From Mesodorylaimus sp. YZB2_4 (taxonomy: Eukaryota > Nematoda > Enoplea > Dorylaimida > Dorylaimidae), in NCBI GenBank assembly GCA_030248295.1, contig JASANH010000183.1:248001-312000 (forward strand): DNA of 64,000 nt, in the 5' to 3' direction. Positions 36,701-47,408 of the stretch are shown here, in pieces. Within the stretch, counting starts at the first letter, position 1, and every line of letters begins with the position of its first letter. The position numbers were made by a program, and so were the translations under genes. Below the pieces are notes generated by a model. That model was not told the origin of the DNA, searched no databases, and was given only the letters and a program-made list of their open reading frames with translations.

Positions 36701-39657
36701 ATTTTGCACTTTCTGCAATAACGACTCATTTTCTGTCAACTATACTAATCCACTCCAAACATTACCATGCAATATTCGACGGCTTCCCTGCGGTTGTGCT
36801 GGGAAAAGGTCGTGCATCAGGCAGTTTCCAGTTTGCGATTTGACGAGCGAGACGGAAAACAATGTTCGCAACTGGCTTGGTTCGTGTGATATACATTGCA
36901 AATACGCTCAAGTGATCAAAGGCAATGATTTACACGTGATCTATTTCAATGGCCTCATGCATCCCGGTCGAGTGCACGCGGCTGGACTGGATTTTGTTAT
37001 AACAACGGCGATCAGTCGAGAGGAATTTTGCCAAAATCAAGACACTTTTGAAGTTACCAGTCCTCCTTATGAAGGTATTTGATCGACTCTAAGAAACAGG
37101 CTCGACTCTGATATCCTGCGTTTTGAAATCTTTAAGACACGATCAGAACAGAACTAATTTGCTCTAATTGCGATGGCGATCCATGGAAAGCAAAAGAGCA
37201 GTCAAATACCAATATCGTGATCCAGTGCAAAGTTGTGAACATTTTGTGCCGATGCGAATCTTGTGCTAATTTCGCTAGAAAATTACATCCTCTTTGCATC
37301 CCAGCTTGCAGCATTAGCAACTTCAGCGAGTCGACCTACGACGAATGGAGACAGATGTGCCGAAGTATGAACTGCGAAAATCCACAGATCATTTTCAACT
37401 TGGACGCATATTTACTAGCATGGAATCAACCATTTGAAATCTTACCAGGCTTAGTGCGGGTTCGCTTATACGATCTACAATACAGGCTTGATAGAGCAAA
37501 GACCCACCAGAAATTATGCAACGACCTGAGTCTCGAGCATCATCGACTCGGGAATTATCCTTCGAACCCACCAGCGAAAGAAGGTGAGTTGGAAGAGGAT
37601 TCTGGTAGGCATAAGGCTCCCATTTCTGGGATTGTGAACTTGAGCACTTAAGAATGGTAGGACCCCTAAAAATTACTTTCCAGCAAAAGACTCACAACAG
37701 CGGAGACTAGGGAATGCACACACAAAGGGTAACTGAATATTTTAATAATTTCAAATTCTTACTGTAAAACAATCGCCAGTGATCATCAAACAAACTTTTC
37801 TTTTCTTAAAGAAGCATCAGAGTAGCATCAGCTTGGTGTGTCTGCGAAAAGACACAGCGTGCAGTACCTACTGTATTGTTGTGATAATAAAAATGAACGC
37901 CCCGAAGACAGTAATGCCTTGAAATCATCGAAGGTAACAGCTTCGTTCAAGCAGGCCAAAATGAACTCATATATTGCACCATAAATGCTGATTAGGTCCC
38001 CCAAAGCCCACTACGGGTAATTGGGGAGGGGATAGGTGAGGGGTGGGATTTGACAGCATAATGTATGCTGTGACCCAGTCCACAGACATACGGTTATGAT
38101 GGTTTTATATGAGGAGAGCAGACGGGAAGGTACAATGCTTACTGAGAGAATGTAATGAGAGAGAGTTCCGCGCTGGTTTTAGATGCAAATCATAAGGTTT
38201 TTTATGCGAAATTGTGGCAATTTTAATTACCCCTCATAGTTCCCTTGACTCATTCGCATTTGAAGTAATAATTTTCCCGTATATTATGTATATAAGTATT
38301 ATCAAGCTACCTACCACAGGTGACCGCTTGAGCACCTTAAGTGGGTCCTAGCAATAAGCCGTGTATGACCTACTTTAAAATTCCACTCTGCTGTCGGTAT
38401 GTGCATTAACTGTGTGTGTGCGTAGTCGGTAAATTCACGGATGCTTGAAACAATATATGATCCGACAGACCTTTATTATAGTTTCGTGATAAGGATCTGC
38501 AAAACTACATCGGCATCGAAACAATACAGACCTGGGATTTATTTGGAAAAAGTACACATTACTTGATTGGGACCTTGTAGAATTCAAAAAAGGAGTGATG
38601 TAGATATAAAACAAATTATGGTAGATAATATGTACTGTATGTGTATAAAAATTTCAGGCGATATTTGTGGCGTGTTCGACTGGTTCTCAGGTGCGTGAGT
38701 AGAGTACATGAAATCCTGTCGTTTTACTGACTTCAAGATTTTCAAATGTTTAATTTTCAATTACGAAACATGAAAAAACAAAAGTGTGTGACTACTGTAT
38801 GTATACACTGATGTGTACTGCATACATCGACACACGCTTTTGTTTTAGTGTTGTAATCTGCATACTGTACTCATACACTTGTATCCCAGCTGGTTATTGC
38901 AAAGGCCCAGGTACGGGGTTTTACTGTTGCTGTTTATCCCTCATGCTTTACCGCACAAGGCAGAGCGAAACACGGGCTTACCGTTTCGGAGCCCCTTTCT
39001 GAGATCAACACTAGCTAATCTCAGTTTTGTAAAAACTATTAATTAACGAAATAAGTCAGTAAAAACTGTACCTTCCTGAATTTCAGTTTTTGTTCTTGCC
39101 TGTAAGTAAGGAGGCTAACAAGTGTATAAATACGGTATCAAATTTTTTCATAAGCATGACAAACTTGATCAATAACTTACCAATACTGATCGATATGCTT
39201 CTGTGTAGGAAGTCGCGAAATAAGATTTTCGTATGTGGCCTGCACAAAGAATCGTGAGTTCCCAGTTCGTGGAACGGCGCCGCCTGGTGTGGCTGGGACT
39301 AATCCGATAGAAGTTATGCGTAGATACTCCAAGTACCCGGCCTACAGGTATTTATGCAATCCACCAAGCAACATCAAACGGGAATGTGACTCGAAATATT
39401 ATCGCATCAGTGGCTATTGGCTGGAGAAGAAGCATAGCCGATACACTTTCGCTGTGACATTCCAAGAGTATGATCGAGCGCTGACGTTCTGTCAGGCTTT
39501 ACCGGGCAACTATCTGTATGCCCAGCCAGTCAGTAGTAGTCTCGATAGACTGTGGTACTTGTTCGAGCTTGTCGGAAGCTCGACTGAGATGCCTGGATTT
39601 CGTACCCATTTTAGCGCAGTTTTTTCGGAACCATCGTATCCGACGTTGCGAGTTTAA
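30764..39657 (+). CDS. Modular secreted cysteine-rich protein, 17 exons, seven repeated domains
   Basis: Exons: 30764-30833, 30935-32004, 32838-32904, 33509-33934, 33999-34034, 34139-34510, 34558-35001, 35063-35098, 35172-35681, 35788-35820, 35879-35914, 36679-37074, 37137-37583, 37684-37728, 38658-38690, 38890-38910, 39209-39657. The sum is 4491 nt, 1496 aa, in frame throughout. All introns are phase 1 except intron 2 (phase 0). Exon 1 is a signal peptide. Exons 2, 4, 6, 7, 9, 12 and 13 each encode one domain of about 120 residues: C-x2-C near the start, then C, L-x-C-x-C, C, W-x2-C-x4-C-x3-Q-[IV], an aromatic strand ending [YH]-P-G, and FC. Domain 4 lacks a clear PG and domain 7 has LPG. 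A Lys/Arg/Ser-rich tail (about residues 150-400) follows domain 1. Exons 5, 8, 10, 11 and 14-16 are 21-45 nt linkers. The C-terminal exon is a different Tyr- and Cys-containing module. No transmembrane segment is seen. The family and function are unknown to me. Confidence 0.75.
32200..32755 (+). repeat. Intron-2 repeat, copy in unit A
   Basis: From AGCCCAAGCCTGGTAGAAAGG to TTCTAGGCCACCTCAAG this segment resembles the reverse complement of 61853-62487 and is carried along in unit B at 47409-47965. Shared blocks include GGCTTATTCCTGCAGAGTA, GACGACCGCAGA and GCCTTGGCTCCTCCC-like words. It has no long conserved frame, so it is more likely a dispersed element than an exon. The ends are not defined by target duplications that I can see. 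Confidence 0.6.
37750..39208 (+). other. Introns 14-16, containing two micro-exons
   Basis: This stretch contains only two proposed micro-exons. Exon 15 (33 nt, encoding GDICGVFDWFSG across its boundaries) is conserved base for base in unit B. Exon 16 (21 nt, AGYCKGP) has a TGC to TAC change and a GT to GC donor change in unit B. The rest is AT-rich intron with (TA/TG)-rich words and no other open frames of note. Confidence 0.5.
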
Positions 39658-40126
39658 GCTTTACCTTATAGACTAAAGCGTGTAATTTAAAAACGTTTGA
39701 ATATAGGATCTAATTTCTGTCACCGAATCATATGAATAATATAATTTATGTTGTATCTTTGGAGGACTGACTTTGGAAGTAAATTTATTGCTCTCGGCGC
39801 TGACGAGTCAGCAGGTGTGAAGGTGTGAAAATAAGAGAGCCTGTTACACCTCCGTAATAGTTCATTGGGCAGGCTCCAGGGTGTTACAAGTACAGGGTTG
39901 GCAATAAAGCCCCGCGGATTTTCAACTCAAATAATTCGCGCGTTTTTAAGAATTTGAAAGCGATACTTGAGCACAGCATATTATGCAGAGCGGTATTTCG
40001 TTTTTTGACAAAATTTAAAAAAATTTCACTCTGTCCGAAATTTTCAAATTTTGCGCGTTTATCGACTTGAAACCTACATCAAAACGGATTTTGTCTGCTG
40101 AAAGGAGCAAACAGCCCGATGATTAA

Positions 40127-40259
40127 TAACGAAGCGGGAGGGGCTAATTGCAGGAACAGGAGTAGGAACGATCTTGCGCGCAGGAACGGGATCTAAAAGC
40201 AAGAAAATGCAGGATCGTTCCTGTTCCTGATCTTGCGATTAGCCCCTCCCTAACGAAAC
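40127..40259. mobile_element. 115-bp MITE with 9-bp target duplication
   Basis: The element 40136-40250 has inverted ends: left GGGAGGGGCTAATTGCAGGA, and right, reverse-complemented, GGGAGGGGCTAATCGCAAGA. The arms also share GGAACAGGA and GGAACGATC words. The flanks TAACGAAGC (40127-40135) and TAACGAAAC (40251-40259) match at 8 of 9 bases, the signature of an 8-9 bp target duplication. It is too small to encode anything. Confidence 0.75.
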
Positions 40260-40317
40260 GCGTTATTCCAACGGCGGCTGAACTGGATGGCTTGCAGGAA
40301 TTATTGTTTCCAGCAGG

Positions 40318-40548
40318 ATGGCGCCCTTAATCTTGTTACTAATCCTACTGGACTTTCTCCAGCACCATGATAACATCGCTGACAGAGTGATAAGTCGCAG
40401 TTCCGCCGAATGTTGCCATGCATTCCAACAAACATGTTACAGAACGCATGCAGCAGGAATCAACGTCATATCAATTGCAAATATTCAGTGCCGTATTTGT
40501 GCCTTTTGCTGCAAAAAGTGCTGCCTAGTACAGAGTCATAAACAGTAA
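40318..40548 (+). CDS. Small secreted cysteine-rich peptide, single exon
   Basis: 76 aa. The start MAPLILLLILLDFL is a strong signal peptide, with likely cleavage around residues 20-22. The mature part carries nine cysteines: a CC pair (32-33), C40, then a dense C-terminal cluster with C58, C61, CC 64-65 and CC 68-69, and ends SHKQ. The odd count and late cluster match no peptide family I can name. It lies between the two copies of the large cysteine-rich gene but lacks that domain. It could be a defence or signalling peptide, or a chance frame; the signal peptide and cysteine density favour a real gene. Confidence 0.5.
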   Translation: MAPLILLLILLDFLQHHDNIADRVISRSSAECCHAFQQTCYRTHAAGINVISIANIQCRICAFCCKKCCLVQSHKQ

Positions 40549-40829
40549 CCCAAACAAACTCACAAGTTAGAAATGCAAGCGTGAGAGATACCTGGTTGCA
40601 AGGAGCCTGTGGGCCGTCCAGTAAAACCGCGTGGCAAGTATAGAGAACTACGGGCAAAGTCACAAGCCTGACGAACAAGCGTTTGACCACGACTTTTTCG
40701 GCCCTCGTGGAAAAGCGGGCTTGTATGGAATGACTTGTGAAAGATGGAGGCAGAACTTATAAACGAGCCCAAATTCGGAAGGCAGCAGCGCATTGATTTT
40801 TCGGAAGGTGAGGGGACAAGGTGCTTTTA

Positions 40830-41407
40830 TAAGGGGTCACGTCAAATTCGGACTTCCAACTTGAAGCGTTTTTGCTTCCAGTTGGAAGTTCTACTGGAAG
40901 TAGCAACTGGAAGCAAAAGGGCCCGTACAGGTTCCAGTTTTTATGTCCAACTGTCCAACTGGAAGTGTGAACTTCCAGTTCTTTCGCGTCCTACTTCCAG
41001 TGAGCAGTGGTCAACTGGAAGTAGGGCGCGTGGCAATCGGAAGTGCGAGCTTCCATTTGGAAGTAGGGCGTGTGGCAAATGGAAGCTCGCACTTCCGATT
41101 GCCACGCGCCCTACTTCCAGCTGGCTCGCTTTTCAGAAGCGACCGCATGCTCGTGCCACAGCCTATGTCCACTAATGATGGACGCCAACCAAATGGAACA
41201 TCCAGTCGCCACGCGCCCTACTTCCAGTTGACCACTGCCCGCTGGAAGTAGGACGCGAACCAACTGGAAGTGTGGGCTTCCAGTTGCTCATCAAAAACTG
41301 GAACATATATGGCCCCTTTTGCTTCCAGTCGCCACTTCCAGTAGAACTTCCAATTGAAAGCGTTTTTGCTTCCCTGTTGGAAGTCCAAATTTTGATGTGA
41401 CCCCTAA
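40830..41407. mobile_element. 572-bp foldback element built of ACTTCCAGTTGGAAGT units
   Basis: The element 40833-41404 starts GGGGTCACGTCAAATTCGGA and ends with the complement (TTTTGATGTGACCCC). TAA flanks it on both sides (40830-40832 and 41405-41407), a 3-bp duplication as in PIF/Harbinger-type elements (TWA). The interior is a mosaic of short palindromes, CTTCCAGTTGGAAG and GGAAGTAGGGCGCGTGGCAA, in both orientations. Around 41022-41120 they form a long nested hairpin. The 143-codon open frame across it is a by-product of this repeat structure. Confidence 0.8.
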
Positions 41408-42490
41408 GTTAGGCCCCTTTCGCAGGGCAGACATTCTGGTTTCCTGCCATAATCATTGACCTGCCTAAAGATGAAAGGAAAGGGATCCATGGCGAAAACA
41501 CAGGGGAAATGGATGAAAACCTGCATGCTACAAGTCCTACTAATCTCGTTCTGACTCCTAGAAAATTCCACGAAAGTTTCGAGTCTCCGTACACTTTTTC
41601 TAAGAGCTTGTAACTTTGTGAAACCGAACTGCTCGTAGTCGTGTAGTTATGCCGTAACAAATCTTGTAACTCTAGATGCTGTCGATGGATCATTCACTTT
41701 GGTGAAACGCGAGTCGCTTGTGAACTTGGACTTGTTTTGCTTGTAATTTGGTGAAACCTGGCCCAGGGGGTGTCTCTGACGACTTTTTAATGGTTCCGCT
41801 CTTGACTTTGTTTTATGCTTTACGCTATACCTTATTTGGCTTGCTGTCTCAGAGTGCACATTAATGTGCTTCGGCAAGAAATACATAGAAATAGAAATAG
41901 GTATGATAGGTGTGATCAAGCATGCTGAAGTGGGAACCGCTCATATTGGATCGATATTGCCCAGGGACGTGAGGCCTATCGCCCTGATTCAATCCGATGC
42001 CCTTCCTACTATTGTTATTTACAATTAGCCTCGAACACTAAGCCCGATGACTGTACAATGCAGGGAAAGACCAATGCATTCCCCTGCCCCCGACCGCGCC
42101 CCCTAGCGGTAACTTTTCTTCCATCGATAGTGTATCGATAATTATGTATCGATAATGTATCGATAATCTTTTCTTTCATCGATAATGTAGCGATCTGATC
42201 AAAAATCGGATATAAGATTTATACCAATTTTGTAGAGCTCGAAATTCTTCACAACTTTCGTATCGGGTTCGAAAGTGGTCGTCGCTGAAAATTTCGAGAA
42301 AATCGACAAAAATAATTTTCCAACGTTAAAGAAATTATCGATTATCTAACGATCGGATGAAAAATCGAGAAAAAAATTTAATGTTTCCCTATGGAGCTTG
42401 GAATTCTGCATTATTCTTTCGTGTTGCGATCGAGGGCTGTCCTAACTTAAAATTTTGAGAAAATCGACAAAATCCGTTTTTCCTTTGGCC

Positions 42491-43674
42491 TTTAGGGGCC
42501 GTTCAAAAACCACGTCGTATGCAAATCAGCAATTTTTGACCCCCCATCCCCCCCTATCGTATTTTGTCGTTTTGCGCCTGACCCCCCTTTTCGACGTCGT
42601 ACAAGCCAATACCCCCCTTAACTTTATAGAGGGGAGTAAAGACATACTTCAAAAAATGTCATGAGCATCGGCGCACTTCACCCCGCCGCTGCTCATGTCC
42701 ATATTTCGTGCGAGCCCACATGTTCCCATCCTCAGATTGGTATACATTCCAACAATGTTTTTCGGAATGTTTACAGAAGAGACATTTAGTAATTTGATTT
42801 TAGTAACAATTTGGTGGAGGTAAAATGTGCTGATGGTTTCACAGCTTGACTCTACGCCTTTAGTTCCCAAAGATTGTCTGTCAATTTTTGAAATGCACTC
42901 GTCGAAAATCGAATAGCAGTATAAAAGCAAAACGAATAACTCTTTATGATAGAGCACATTTTTCTTTATCAAACTTAAACTTTTTTGCTTTAAAAAATGT
43001 TTTGGACTGAAGCCCGTTTTCGCCTCCAGCTGGCCAGCAGTCAAACCTTCTAAGCGAGGCTATGCGGGAACCAGCTCACACACCAGCTTCCCTCTGCGCG
43101 TCCCCACTAGGAGCACCTCCACACGAGGACATCATCGATTGGACACCGACTTTCTTGGACGATGGCGGGCGGGCTTCGAGCCTTGCCCCTTAGACAGTCT
43201 CCTCGTTTAGCTTCCGTCTCTCCACTCGTAGCACCTCTATGTTACTGGCTGAGTCCCTCACGCCCTGGTGTGCAAGGTCAGAGAGCGTCATGGTTCGCAA
43301 ACAGACCTCCATCGCCAGGGATTGAACCCAGGGTGAGTCCAGCCGCGCTACTGACTAATATGGAGAGACAAATGCTAAAACCGCGCCGCACCAAGGCGGC
43401 CGCTTCCTATAACAAACTGAGTCTGGCCAATGCACATTATTGTAATCAAAACTATCATGAACAGGTGACCCGAAAGTGGCGGACCTGTGCTCATCTGACC
43501 GCAATTAGGCTCTAGCATAAGAGTTCGAAAAGGAGGAAAAACGCTGGAATACCTAGTGTAAAAACGATGTCGTTTTGCCTTTGACCAACCTCTCCCCTTG
43601 TCGTTTTTTGTCGTTTTGGTGCTGACCCCGCCCTCCCCCCTGGCGTACGACGTCGTATTTGAACGGCCCCTTTA
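42491..43674. mobile_element. TIR element with TTTA target duplication and nested SINE
   Basis: The element 42495-43670 (1176 bp) has inverted ends: left GGGGCCGTTCAAAAACCACG, and right, reverse-complemented, GGGGCCGTTCAAATACGACG. TTTA flanks both sides (42491-42494, 43671-43674). Unit A has a single TTTA at the same place (30348-30351), a clean empty site. If the ends are trimmed to GGG, the duplication would be CTTTAG. The subterminal regions contain GTCGTTTTG words and C-rich runs. There is no transposase; a SINE lies within it. The superfamily is not assigned. Confidence 0.85.
43020..43410 (-). mobile_element. tRNA-derived SINE nested in the TIR element
   Basis: On the minus strand the head carries an A-box-like TTGGTGCGGCGCGG near 43396-43383 and a B box GGGTTCAATCCC at about 43329-43318. 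The body words TTTGCGAACCATGACG, GGTGCTCCTAGTGGGGA and CTTAGAAGGTTTGACTGCTG follow. It matches the SINE at 10770-11125 over most of its length. It must have arrived in the TIR element before or after that element entered unit B; unit A has neither. Confidence 0.65.
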
Positions 43675-44518
43675 GTATTATAAATTCATGATTCTTCACG
43701 TCAATGGAGCTTCTCTCGCTCTACATGCTATAGCTTGCAGACTCCTGTAAGTCATCAGGAGTCACTGCATCAGTCCTTCCTTCTCATCACTTTAGGATCT
43801 ATGCATTGCAGTCGCAGCATCTATTCAAACACGCGTGCTGGTTTTCGTTCAGCGAAATGCGTCAGTTTGGCATAAAATCGTTCCGGCTGGTAAAGTCTCG
43901 TCGTAAGCTCTCCATTCTTCACTTTCCTCTTGAGACGAAAAATTCCACCTTAGCGCATATTTTATGGTTTGCTTTGGATTCCCAGTGTACAATTAAAACA
44001 TACAGTAACTTGCACTGGCGCACGTGTCTTCTAAATATATCTGGGCATTTTCTCCTTTCTCGGATGTTGCAAAACCAGGCGGGCGTGAAATGGCAATGGT
44101 TCAAGCATTGCTTCGTAGTTTCTCTTATATTTTCCTAATGCATGCAGTCGTTGCAAGCTGTAAGTCAAATTTTTTACAAGGAGGACCATGGACTGACCAA
44201 ACGCCATTTCAGATCAAGCATCACGACAAAGCTCAGGGACCGCTAGCTCTCAGTTTCAAGCAAACCTTTTATGTTCAAACTGCAGAAATAATACTCTAGC
44301 GTGGAAAAGTCCAAAAACTAAAGCACTTATCAAATGCCAATTATCAAAGATAGTCTGCAAATGCAAGTTGCAAAAATGTTCAAAGAAGTCGGAATTGCAG
44401 TTTCAATATTGCAATGTCAGCAACTCTGATCAGCAAAATTTCGTCTATTGGACAAAATTATGCAAGAAAGTCGGCTGCACACAAATACAAGCTGCTGTCC
44501 CAGAGAGCGCCCAGTATC

Positions 44519-46398
44519 AGCAGGCACGGTAGTGCCTGCTTAGACCAGCCAACCAGACGCCTAATGCTAAAGGACCATTTTCACCGACTAATAACTCGAG
44601 AACGATTTGACGAGAATTTTTGATTTTTTGCACACATAGCAGAATCGGCCGAATCTACAATCGTGCCAATTTTTATCAAAATCCGTCCGGCTATTGTCGA
44701 ATTCCAGGATAGGCGATTTCTTGTTCAGGGGGGAGAAGACGAGGAGGAGGAGGAGGAGGAGGAGGAGGATAAACATCAGCCTAGAGCAACAACCAGAGGT
44801 CGTACAGGTGTAAATATTAGTTTTTCTGAAAGCTTGCATCTTCAGAATCTGCCTTCTGGCATTCGTTTTTTGAACGCTTTAGTTTCGAAAAGGTTATTCC
44901 AGAAAATAATCACTTTTTTGGCTTTTTCAACCCGTCGCTTGTCGAGTACTCAACAGATTTTGATAAAAATTGACGTGGCAGCGGATCTGACCTATCTTGC
45001 AAAGCGTGCGAAAAATAAACTTTTTTGGTGTAATCATTCTTGAGTTATTGACTACCGAAAGTAGCTGGCTCTGGTGCTTCTGTTTTTTTCATTTTCGGCG
45101 CGCAGCTTAGAAACATCAACTGAACGGGTTGAGGTGCAGCGCTATTGATTGGCTAGGCTCACTTAGCGCGCTTTCACGAAGATGGGCTGAGGAAAATAGG
45201 AGCTAAAAATAACTTATAAAACTTGCGGATCCTAAATATTCAGTTTCAGCTTCTGATGGAATACTCTGAGGATATAGAACTTAAGACCACTCGAGCATGA
45301 GCTAGTCCTTACGAATTAGAAATCCTTACGAATAAGCTTTATTGTTTTTCATGCCGCCTGTATATCTGAGTATATATGCAAAAAAATGCGCATTTCATGA
45401 GCAGGCACGGGTGAGAGTTTCTGACTATGAAATGGTCGATCGATCTGTAGGCGGTCTTTACGAGTAATTTCATGGGCGCGGGTTAACGTTCCGTTCTATG
45501 TTTCTGTTTTGAGAGGTTTGGAAGAAGGTGTATGACAGTCAAGTCGCTCAATTCTCTCAGTTGTAGGAACAAGTGTTTTGGGCCAAACTAGTTTCTAGCA
45601 AAAAACGAAAAACGGTTTTATTATTTCCAAAAAAGTCTGTTATGACAGACTCAAAACTTTTAGGCCAGCCTATGCACACAGTGGAACCAGGGCTTAGGAT
45701 GGCTGGTCTACTCGGCCACAAGAAAAAGGGAAAGTGCCCCAACAGGCAGTGCACACACAGCTTGTAATTGCTCGCACACATATACTGTATGTATGTATGC
45801 ATTGATATGTCAGCATCCAAGCCACAAAGCTTGTGTTCGGTGCATGTACTGCTGCTGTTCAGACAGGCTCCCCAAAGGCAGCTGTACTGTTCCACACAAT
45901 TAACCTGCACACTGCATGCTAAAGCTGTAGCGCTGGGAGCAAAGTGATATTGCTTATCGTTACATGCCTAAGCCTCGATGAACACTGTAAAATCTTTCCC
46001 CTTCTTCCAACTTTATGTTCATGCTCATGGTTTATCATATCAGTAATGACACACTCTAGGATAAAAGGGCACATGACACAAAATGATTTACCTGGCCGCG
46101 AGTCGAACACTCCCTAGTAATGATACGAGCAAGCGCTACCACGCATAGCCCGAGAGTTAGACACTCCTAGCCCACTTTGAGGACCACGAGCACAGGATCG
46201 TGTGGCCCTCTACCAGGATCAGTCGTCCTGTTGATATTCATGCAGAAAAAGCAGCTTCTGCTCAGACATTTTTCTTAAACCGTGGTTGCGCTTAGCAGTG
46301 GCCGAGTAGACCAGCCATTCTAAGCCCTGGTTTCACTCTGTGCATTGGCTGGTCTAAAAGTTTTGAGTCTGTCATAACAGACTTTTTTGGAAATAATC
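44519..46398. mobile_element. Composite 1.88-kb insertion in exon 2 of unit B
   Basis: The unit A exon reads CAGTATCCTTTG; unit B reads CAGTATC, 1.88 kb, then ATCCTTTG, so ATC is duplicated or shared at the junctions. Inside are at least two structures. Inverted arms at about 44585-44700 and 44935-45055 (AATAACTCGAGAACGATT against AATAACTCAAGAATGATT, each with CAATTTTTATCAAAATC) enclose a GAG repeat. A 770-bp foldback element occupies the right part. A short hairpin GCAGGCACGGTAGTGCCTGC marks the left junction. No transposase was seen. Confidence 0.7.
45622..46395. mobile_element. 770-bp foldback element with TA target duplication
   Basis: The arms of about 90 bp at 45624-45715 and 46300-46393 are inverted: TTTCCAAAAAAGTCTGTTAT on the left and its complement on the right. 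They share CCAGGGCTTAG/CTAAGCCCTGG and TGGTCTACTCGGCCAC blocks. TA flanks both ends (45622-45623, 46394-46395), as in Tc1/mariner-type insertions. No transposase frame is present. It is nested in the larger insertion that breaks exon 2. Confidence 0.75.
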
Positions 46399-47408
46399 CT
46401 TTGTTCTTCCAAGGCTCTTTCAGACCCGGGTTTTACGTATGGAAAGGGACGAAGGTACAAATTCGGGAAACGACTACGATTAGACAAATTTGTGGTCTAA
46501 TTGTGAGCAAAGATGAATATAAATTGATGTCATTTGGTGAAAAAACGTTTGCAAAAAAGAACGCTACGAAAAAAAATCAATTTTCGAAACATATTACAAG
46601 CATTTCGTCAAGAAAACACTCCTTGTCTAGATCAAAGAAAAAAAATCACGAATTCAAATCACAAAGAAGCCAACCTCGATCGAAGTTTATTCCAAAGCTC
46701 CATGCCACCAAAAGCAATAAGCAGCAGAAAAAGGATAACAACAAGCAAATGAAAAAATTCGATGCCAAAGGCACAAAAGCCTACACGGTAAAACGTGCAT
46801 CCCAAAAGATTAATTCTAGACAGTCTGCGAAATCTAAAATAGTTCCATTCAAAGCTGCCAGAACAACAAAAGCTGAGAAAATTAACCCGCAGAAAAAAAA
46901 CAAACCTGGAGAGAGACCTACCACACGGTCATCAAAGACTTCACGAAGGCCTGGTGGATTCAAAAAGAGCCAGAACCGATCAAAAACTCATTTGAGCTCA
47001 ATTAAGGGCGATCGGAAATTTTCCACTATCAGAGGCACGACAAAGTTCAAGAAAGACAAGCTGAAGATTTCGACTAGGCAAAGGGCTAAAATGCGAGGAA
47101 ATGTAACAAATTCGGCAAAGAAATTTCAAACACGTCGTTTATTTCCTGGCTCTACTTTATCCAAATCTCATAGAAAAACGACGGGCCCTCATTCACGTTT
47201 TAAAGGAAAGGTAATAAGGTCTGCACTGGATGACTGGATCTGTGTGTGGGCACCAGGTGTGTCCTTGGCAGGAATCCTGGTGGTGCTCTTTTTTTTTAAA
47301 CTTCAATGGAAACCAACGCCTGTTTGTTGCGAAATAGAATGTTCTATGGTCACGCGCTGGAGGGTTCGGGCTGATCTTACAAGCGAGCGGTCCAAGGTCA
47401 TTGACAGC

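Larger units (their letters stand above)
29688..39757 (+). repeat. Direct duplication, unit A (about 10.1 kb)
   Basis: This block matches 41776-56708 in the same orientation. Similarity begins at ACGACTTTTTAATGGTTCCG (29693 and 41780) and ends just after the last exon at ATTTATGTTGTAT. It carries the whole 17-exon cysteine-rich gene and about 1 kb upstream. Unit A lacks the three large insertions seen in unit B, so it preserves the empty sites: TTTA at 30348-30351, the ATC in exon 2 near 31190, and the junction near 37840. Confidence 0.9.

Noticed and set aside
40744..41251. Plus-strand frames of 143 and 102 codons
   Set aside because: They lie on the foldback element and encode only its repeated palindromes.
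44663..45043. 126-codon frame with a poly-Glu run
   Set aside because: It spans a GAG microsatellite and inverted arms inside the insertion; no conserved protein features.
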